Below are positions 57,667 through 64,000 of a stretch of DNA of 64,000 nucleotides, one piece after another. The stretch covers positions 235,141,084 through 235,205,083 of the forward strand of contig NC_058522.1 of NCBI RefSeq assembly GCF_904849725.1, given 5' to 3'. Position 1 is the first letter of the stretch. Every line of letters starts with the position of its first letter. The DNA comes from Hordeum vulgare subsp. vulgare (taxonomy: Eukaryota; Streptophyta; Magnoliopsida; Poales; Poaceae). The position numbers and the translations under genes are program-made. The notes under the pieces are model-generated. The model searched no databases. It saw only the letters and a program-made list of their open reading frames with translations, and had not been told where the DNA came from.

Positions 57667-60600
57667 TGTGGGGACCCCGACTTACTAGTCGAGAATCGCC
57701 GTGCTCAGTGATCCCAGGGATCAACGCTCACCGAACACAGATACCGAATAAAAGTGTCTTACATCCATACATACCGTTTGATACAACAAATGACCACTTC
57801 GGTTGAGTCTTACATATATAGGGCCTTAAAGGCCTACACTTGAAACTGAACCAATAGCGGAATTATTGGTTGAAAGCGTGAACCCATGCCATCAGCCTTA
57901 ACCTACACGCATTCCGACTGGGAAGCGTCCTAGCTCGCAAAAACGTCACCGAGTTAATCTTCACCATATCCTGTTCTTTCATACCTGGTCAATGAAATAA
58001 CCAGTCGCAAGCCAATGAGTCAATGAAATAACCAGTCGCAAGCCCATGATATGAACATTGAAAGTGAAGGGTAACAATATCATGCATCATTAGTGTAACT
58101 CATCTGGGTGGAATGATCATGAATATGCATCAAGTTAAAGAATTACTCTTGAAGAACAGGTTACAGATACCACTATATCTATTGAGGGCTGAACCATCCG
58201 GGTTCACCCTATATGCCAAGTCACCGAACTTGGTCATATCCTCAATATATCAGTTGAGGGCTAAACCATCTGGGTTCACCCTTTATGCCAAGTCTCTGAA
58301 CTTGGTCATATTATTACTTTCACAACAACACCTTATTCCAGCACCACACACACTCACTCACACACACTTGGTTTATGCGGAAATATCAGGACGTAGTTTA
58401 AGCAGGAATACCCAACTGTCCTTGAGCATGGACACGGTTATTCGAATAGTTTGACACTCTACACAGGTTGCTCGCTGTACCCACGAGAACCAGGAAACTT
58501 CCGTGTCATCCACGACTCGCGCTATATCACATATACCCGAGATAAGTACCCGATCATTATCTTTCCCCTGACGATACTAGACAAAGAGGTCCACTCGATT
58601 GGTACCCAGCCCACGTGTCGTACGTCTTACGAGCACCGACTCTGGACAGTATCAACCATGTGGGGACCAACGGAGTGCCTGGAACTCATAAAAATGGCAT
58701 AGTCCCCTTCCTCGCACGACCCCATCATGAGAGTGACGACAATCACTCCCGCCACTAGTAATGTGGTTCTTTGCTAGTACCGACCAGAGTAATCAACAAA
58801 GTCCCATCCCATAGAGGGGTAACGTGGTCGCACGTGTGAGGTTGGGACGGTCGACACATCATAAATCCAATCCCATTTCCGAAACCGTACTCACACAAAA
58901 CACCGGTGCACCACTTCACCAAAAGTGGCCACCCATCTCATCATCACCCTCGGGCATTAGTGGCACCCGACGGGGTTTTCATAAACCTTTGATTTAACTC
59001 ATCATCATGCTCATGCAATTGCTCTCTAATTCTACTAGTCAACATGATAGTAGCATGATCCTCTTAGATGGTAGGATCAAGCTCATCATGCTTGTGCTCC
59101 GAGGAGCCATATGTATAACATCACCATCATGCAAGTGCTTCGAAGAAGCCTTCGGTACCATCACACCAATGATGAACCGGCACTATGATCACATGCAACG
59201 GAAAAGTACTTGCTATTCTAGCATGCATCAATTCATATGCTCAAGTCATGGTCAAAGGGCTGCTTGCCTTTCTCACGTAAGTCCTCGAGGTCTTCGAGGT
59301 CATCCGCTCCAACTCCGAGTACTTCGTCTACCGTTAACTATCGTGGGAAACAACCATAGTAAGCCACATAGCAAGCAGAATAAAAGTGTTCTATAAATAG
59401 AAGTTTTATTTTTCTTGGAACTCTCTGGTCATAAGAAAAATACTTGAAGCTTTGCCAAGGGGGTTGGATCATCAGGGGTGTCTAGATGGAAGGAAAGGAG
59501 AGATAGGTGACCATTGAAGAAGTCAACAGAAATGGTTTTGTTAAAATGAGTGGAGGCACCCATTTAACAGAGAATGATTGTAGAAATATTTAGAAAGTGG
59601 TTCCACTGGATTTGGAGATGGTATGAATTTACTAGGAATTTCTAATGTGGAATAAATAGCAATAGGAAGCTATTTATTATAAGGAATAGAATGAATCTTG
59701 ATAAAAATGTTGACCAAGGCTCTAAAACTAGGACATGATATAAGAAGGCTTTGGAAATTTGACTCACTCCAACTGGAGTTGATTTGAATCCTCTAGGATT
59801 TTTGCAAGATGGAGTTTTCAATAACCAGATTGGAACTTGAAGAACAACACAACAGGAAGTATCCTTGGAAAAATGTGCAAAGCACAGATCTTGATAGGCC
59901 TTGATTTTTAGGACCTGCAGAAATTTGAATCAACATTTTTCGAGTTAGAATGAATTTATGGGAGATTTTTGAAGTTTGCAGATAAATGAAAAAGGGAAAA
60001 TGGGCCTCCAGACTTGGCTATCCTGCGCACTAGGCGCTAGATAGGCCTTCGGGCCGACCCACTGGCTTGGCTTGGTTAGCCGAGCCAAGCAGGAGGTGCC
60101 TTGTGCGAAATACGCCTTCTGCGCAAGGAGGCGGCCTTCCACCAAAGCACGGCCACTTAAGTGGCGCGGCCCACCTGGCGGCCTACTTCCCCGGCTGACG
60201 CGTGGGCCCGCTGGCCTCTTCTTCAACCTCCCGCCAGCTCTGGCAGGAGACGAGCACGGGCGCCGGCGCCGCTCGAGCAAGCACCCAGTGCCGCGCCCGG
60301 CGAGGCCCGGCCACTCGGAGCCCGAGGGGGAGGCGGCGGCCTAGGGGGGAAGGCCCCACGCGCCTAGGGAGGATCTGGTCGCGGCCGGCCTCTGCCATGG
60401 CGGATGCGGCCTGTAGCGGAGGGGAGCCTTGGGGAGAAATTATGTGTGGCAGTGTTACCTACGCAAGAACTACAACACTGCCAAGTTTGAGGTCAAGAAA
60501 TGAAGGGTAGCTTGTACTTGCTGTACAAAGCTATATCTCAGCCAGAAATGAACTTGTAGAGGTGTTGCTCATTTTCTCCACATGAGCATGCCATCTCTTG

Positions 60601-62085
60601 GTTTGAAATGAAGCTTTGGCATACTAGAGATGCTCTGGAAAGAATTGGGAGTGATAGCTTAAGCAGAAGTATAAGAAGAGCGGTAAAATAGTGCTTACAA
60701 GGGTGAAAATGAGAGAAACTTACAAAGGAACCTTCTCCAATAATTGACCAGTGGCCATGGGGACGTTATTGGTGGTAAAATATGACTATGTGAGACTGTG
60801 GTAGAAAGTTGAGCTCAAGGGTAAAAGTGGATGGGGCAAAAGAAGCCGAATTAGTGAGTGCACACAAGGTGTTTGATCTGTGGTTGGGCTACCAGATGAA
60901 TTCCAGTGGCTATGAAATTTAACACGGTCAAATAATAGATTAAAATAGGCTTGCACACCAAATTTGGGATTTGCTGGATAATTTTTCCAATGTAGACTTG
61001 AAAAACCCTAGAAATGGGCAGAAATGGGTTTCTGCTTAGAACCCTATTCAAATAAATTCCCACAAATCCAATATTTGGTGTAGGGGCAATATTTGAGCAT
61101 TGAGGCATGCACAAAAAGTTTGAGTATAATTGGAGAAACTTTATAATGTAAAGGTTACCAAAGTCAGAAATCAACAAAGAGGGTTTTGAGGGTCTTAGGA
61201 CAAGTTCCTCTATTCTCCTTGGTGTACCACTTGGTGTGAATGCCGTATTGGAGTATTAGAACATGTCCACCAAATTTGAGCACAATTGGAGACACTTCAC
61301 AATGTAGAGTTGCTCAAATTTAATTCTGGACACACAAGGTTTTAGAGTGATTAGGGGAGCCAAATCAACTTGGATTGAAATGAAACTTGGCAAGATCATC
61401 AAGAATATCATAGATGACATGCTAGAATTTTACTGGAATTTATTGAGAATATTTCCAATAGAAATATTTCAAAAGCTTGGAATAGGCAGGAATGGTTTTG
61501 GAGGGGTTTGCCCAATATTTTGAACATGACCATGTATTTAACCTCATAAATATGGAATAAATATATCCACTGAGTTTCCCTAAATTTTCTTAGATATTTT
61601 GAAAGCAATAAAAATAACTTTCCTTCATAAAAGACCATTTCTGGCCTCACAGAAAGGCTTTTAAATAAAATAATAAAATAACTTTTAAAATAATAATATG
61701 GTGGTTTTTGGAAGACCTTTTGATAATAGGTTTTAAATAAAATAATTGGTGCAAAAGAAATTCCCCAATTTGAGGACTTGTAGTACAAACCTCATGTCAG
61801 GGTTTTGAAGTTTTAATTCAAGGAAATGCTTTTTGGTGAAAAAATAATATTTGGTGAAAATAGATATTTATCCTAAACACATGGCATGGTCATTAGGCAG
61901 GAGATCATGGAATGAGAAGGTTATTAGGAGGATGGCAAGAATTAATGGGGAGCAATCACATGTATTCAAGCAAACAACAAACATTAGCCACTCCAATCAT
62001 CACAAGCATTCACAAAAACAATTAATTGGTCCTAAATTTTAAAATAAGTTAATTAATCAGGAAGGCCAAAAACTAGGGTGTTACA
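57667..62085 (-). repeat. 5' LTR of E3
   Basis: 4.42 kb. It lacks the 670 bases seen in the other LTR (junction near 60419) and has a local tandem duplication at about 58010-58045 (tcaatgaaataaccagtcgc repeated). Confidence 0.93.
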
Positions 62086-62539
62086 AAAGCATCTTAGGAA
62101 GGCTAGAGATCAAGTTTCTAATGGTTGGATTGGAATCTCTTGATCTCAATACGCGAGTAGGTGTCTCTCTCTTAGAAAAATGGATCTCGCGAGTGTAAGT
62201 ATGTTCTAAGTGCTTACTCTACAAATGAGATGAGGTGGAGGGGTATATATACGCATCCTCCAAAATCCAACTGTTACAACATTATTGCCCAACTCGGTGA
62301 CGGCGAAATGAAACTCGGTGGTATCAAGTTGCACTAAATGTGGTAACTTTTGAACTCTCGGTGAGTCTTCTTGCTTGAAGCTTGGACAATCTTATTTCTT
62401 GCATTTTGGATCTCCTCACAATACTTTAGCCATCCCATCATTGACATTTTCCTGAAATGTACTTAGTGGAAACATTAGTTCAATGAGATATATGTTGTTA
62501 TTAATTACCAAAACCACCTAGGGAGAAGTTGTGCTTTCA

Positions 62540-62818
62540 ATCTCCCCCTTTTTGGTAATTGATGACAACATATAGATAAAATCTTCGACATATGATATCA
62601 ATGAATAGAATCATAGCTTGGAGAAGTATGTGATAAACAAGAGCTCCCCATGTGTGCACTATTTTTAGATTTGCATTTGAATGCAAATGCACAATCGATT
62701 AGTTTCATGGGGTACTCTTCCATGTCATATATAACTTGGTGGTGTGCAAGAATAATATAAACTAATTACAAAGCACATCACATCAAGCATAAGTGAATGA
62801 TCATCAAATATAACATCC
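62540..62818 (-). other. PPT and 3' internal end of the - strand SIRE/Maximus-type copia element
   Basis: aaaaagggggagat (minus strand, 62540-62553) abuts the LTR start. The rest, including tatgttgtcatcaattacca, is typical sequence before the 3' LTR of such elements. It is cut at 62818 by the Tat-type LTR. No ORF. Confidence 0.7.
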
Positions 62819-63644
62819 TGTCGGTGCACTGAAGACTCGGGTCTCCAGTACCTCAGACTAGTGCGCGGACACCGAGAGCCCCCACAACGGCACGACACGA
62901 CGCTGGACTCAGAAAGGTACCAGCCCAAGGCTCACTGAGCACAAGCCATGAGCCCATGGCAAGCATCTCCTTGCTAGGGAGGAAGCCAAGGCCCTCGCAA
63001 GATATCCATGTTGGGAAGACGAACAAGGCCTCAGCAGGACACCCCTGCCGGGAGGAAGAACAACGAAGCCCCCCGGCAAGCCTTCCTTGTCGCGACAACA
63101 GACGAGGCCCGAGCGAGACGCAAGCCTCGCATGTTCCTTTCGTCAGGCAAGCGCCTCCCCCGGCAAGCACGCCACTGACAGCTGCATGCGCCCGCGTGTC
63201 CACCGCGAGCCAGCGCAATGCCCAGGTGTCACAATACCTGGGTACATGTCGAACCTTTCCAGATGAAGCCAGGGAGGTCTGATGAGGCATTTACTGCGCC
63301 CTAACGGTGCAGTAACACTGTAACCTGACAGACAGTGAACACAATTCACTGTACCACTCGTGAGCTCACTATCCAGCCATTGTTAGTGAACCCTTTTGCC
63401 TATAAAAGGAGGCCCAAGGCTCATTTGAGGGAGGACAGGCTGAAAAAGGTACATGCCTATAGTAAACAACGAACGAATACCTAATACACATGCAGGAGTA
63501 AGGTTTAACGCTCAAGCGGCCCGAACCTGGGTAAAAAATGTCCTTTCGGGCCTGGTAGTTAGTTCTGCTCTTGCCGCGACCCCTCTCCGTGCCAAACCAG
63601 CAAAATGAACCTCCGAGGCTCTCATAGGTGTCGTTTTCCCGACA
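62819..63644 (+). repeat. 5' LTR of a Tat-type gypsy element
   Basis: 826 bases with ends TGTCGGTGCAC and TTTTCCCGACA, including a 6-bp terminal inverted repeat (TGTCGG/CCGACA). It is followed by a PBS of the GCGCCAGGTAGGGG type. It is GC-rich and holds a TATA box. The element body lies right of the window. Confidence 0.8.
63398..63409 (+). promoter_or_regulatory. TATA box of the Tat-type LTR
   Basis: gcctataaaaggaggcc, a strong TATA context. Transcription would start about 30 bases downstream and run into the element. Confidence 0.65.
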
Positions 63645-64000
63645 TCTTTGTCGCGCCAGGTAGGGGTGGAAGCTTGATGCTTGGCATCATCAGCGCCGCA
63701 TCGATCCGACGAGCCGCGCGTCAGCTCCTTGGATACTAGTACGCCACTGCAGTGTCCCGAAATGGGAGGAAGCACTGGGTGCTCCACTCGCGCGTGAGCT
63801 CATGGCACCTTCGCAGGTTTTGTGCGAGTGCGGGTGGAAGGAGAGGACACCACAAGACCTACATCACTTGGCTGACACACCCTCCTGGAACAGCGCGTTG
63901 CTGTCGAGGGCATGATAGGGGCTTCGGCCAGGCCTCCAACTCATACTCGGGCCGACGCAGCTCTCCGGAGCGCTGCATGGTCGTCGAGGATGCGTCAAAG
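63645..64000 (+). mobile_element. leader of Tat-type gypsy element, with PBS (continues past window)
   Basis: tgtcgcgccaggtagggg (63649-63666) is the PBS, a few bases after the LTR end. The rest is leader sequence without a gag start that I can recognise. Confidence 0.7.

Larger units (their letters stand above)
48866..62085 (-). mobile_element. E3: non-autonomous Tekay/Del-like element (LARD-type) related to E2
   Basis: LTRs at 48866-53910 and 57667-62085 flank only 3.76 kb. Flanks are gaagc (48861-48865) and aaagc (62086-62090), a target-site duplication with one change. It has a perfect initiator-Met PBS and a PPT, with diverged remnants of the E2-type leader and pol end, but no gag, protease, RT, RNase H or integrase core. 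It is a large retrotransposon derivative that would have needed proteins from an E2-type element. Both LTRs share their 3' 1.6-1.7 kb with E2 and differ upstream. Confidence 0.9.
48241..62539 (-). mobile_element. copia 3' LTR, SIRE/Maximus-type, - orientation, split by nested E3
   Basis: Read on the minus strand the LTR starts TGAAAGCACAACTTC at 62539 and ends CCCCCTCTAGACA at 48241, about 1.08 kb without E3. It is preceded by a PPT-like aaaaagggggagat, so it is a 3' LTR. The part 48241-48865 matches the + strand LTR fragment at 27961-28667 in inverted orientation. E3 occupies 48866-62085. The LTR TATA is at about 62256-62263 (minus strand gtatatatac). Confidence 0.8.

Noticed and set aside
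29934..61177. CRISPR arrays, tRNA or rRNA genes
   Set aside because: No regular repeat-spacer array and no tRNA or rRNA signature seen; tRNA-like text is limited to the retroelement primer-binding sites.

Overview
This window is repeat-rich grass DNA, most likely from a Triticeae genome (wheat, Aegilops or barley group). The organism call rests on a BARE/WIS/Angela-type copia LTR (start TGTTGGAAATATGCCC), Athila-like gypsy LTRs (start TGATACGTCTCCAACGTATC) and Tekay/Del-type gypsy elements with 4-5 kb LTRs. Family names are from recognition only; no database was searched. I see no intact host gene. Nearly everything is nested retrotransposons, plus remnants of a Mutator-like transposon, a GRF-zinc-finger gene fragment and an exon that looks like a zf-XS (SGS3/FDM-type) domain.

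Layout. 1-6554: the 3' part of a decayed Angela-like copia element with its 3' LTR. It sits in the 5' LTR of a non-autonomous Athila-like gypsy element (6555-27877), whose 3' LTR is split by Tekay-like element E1 (13138-27555, + strand, 4.2 kb LTRs, TSD TTTTT). The Athila-like element itself sits in a SIRE/Maximus-type copia LTR (27878-28667), which cuts off a MULE transposase whose C-terminal end survives (28668-29159). A GRF-zinc-finger pseudogene follows (29346-29985). A degenerate tandem repeat of about 68 bp (30688-46530 when the insertions are included) holds a solo gypsy LTR (30779-32262, TSD GCAGG/GCAAG) and Tekay-like element E2 (32417-46504, - strand, TSD GGCTC). Then come an acidic ORF and a zf-XS-like exon (46741-47812). 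A second SIRE-type LTR on the - strand (48241-62539) is split by Tekay-like element E3 (48866-62085, - strand, TSD GAAGC/AAAGC), which has no gag-pol. The window ends with the 5' LTR and leader of a Tat-type gypsy element (62819-64000).

How the parts relate. E2 encodes gag-pol, now broken by stops and frameshifts. E3 keeps only LTRs, PBS, PPT and the edges of an E2-like internal region, so it looks like a derivative that depended on E2-type proteins. The best signals of less-described biology are in E1-E3. First, E1 and E2 each carry an extra ORF of about 250 codons between PBS and gag, with a shared layout. Second, in both, the gag ATG follows a CAG|G splice-acceptor-like site and a GTAAG donor-like site lies about 95 nt from the LTR end, suggesting that gag-pol is made from a spliced RNA. 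Third, all three have a 7-8 bp hairpin 18-19 nt before the 3' LTR, with a compensatory base-pair change between E2 and E3.
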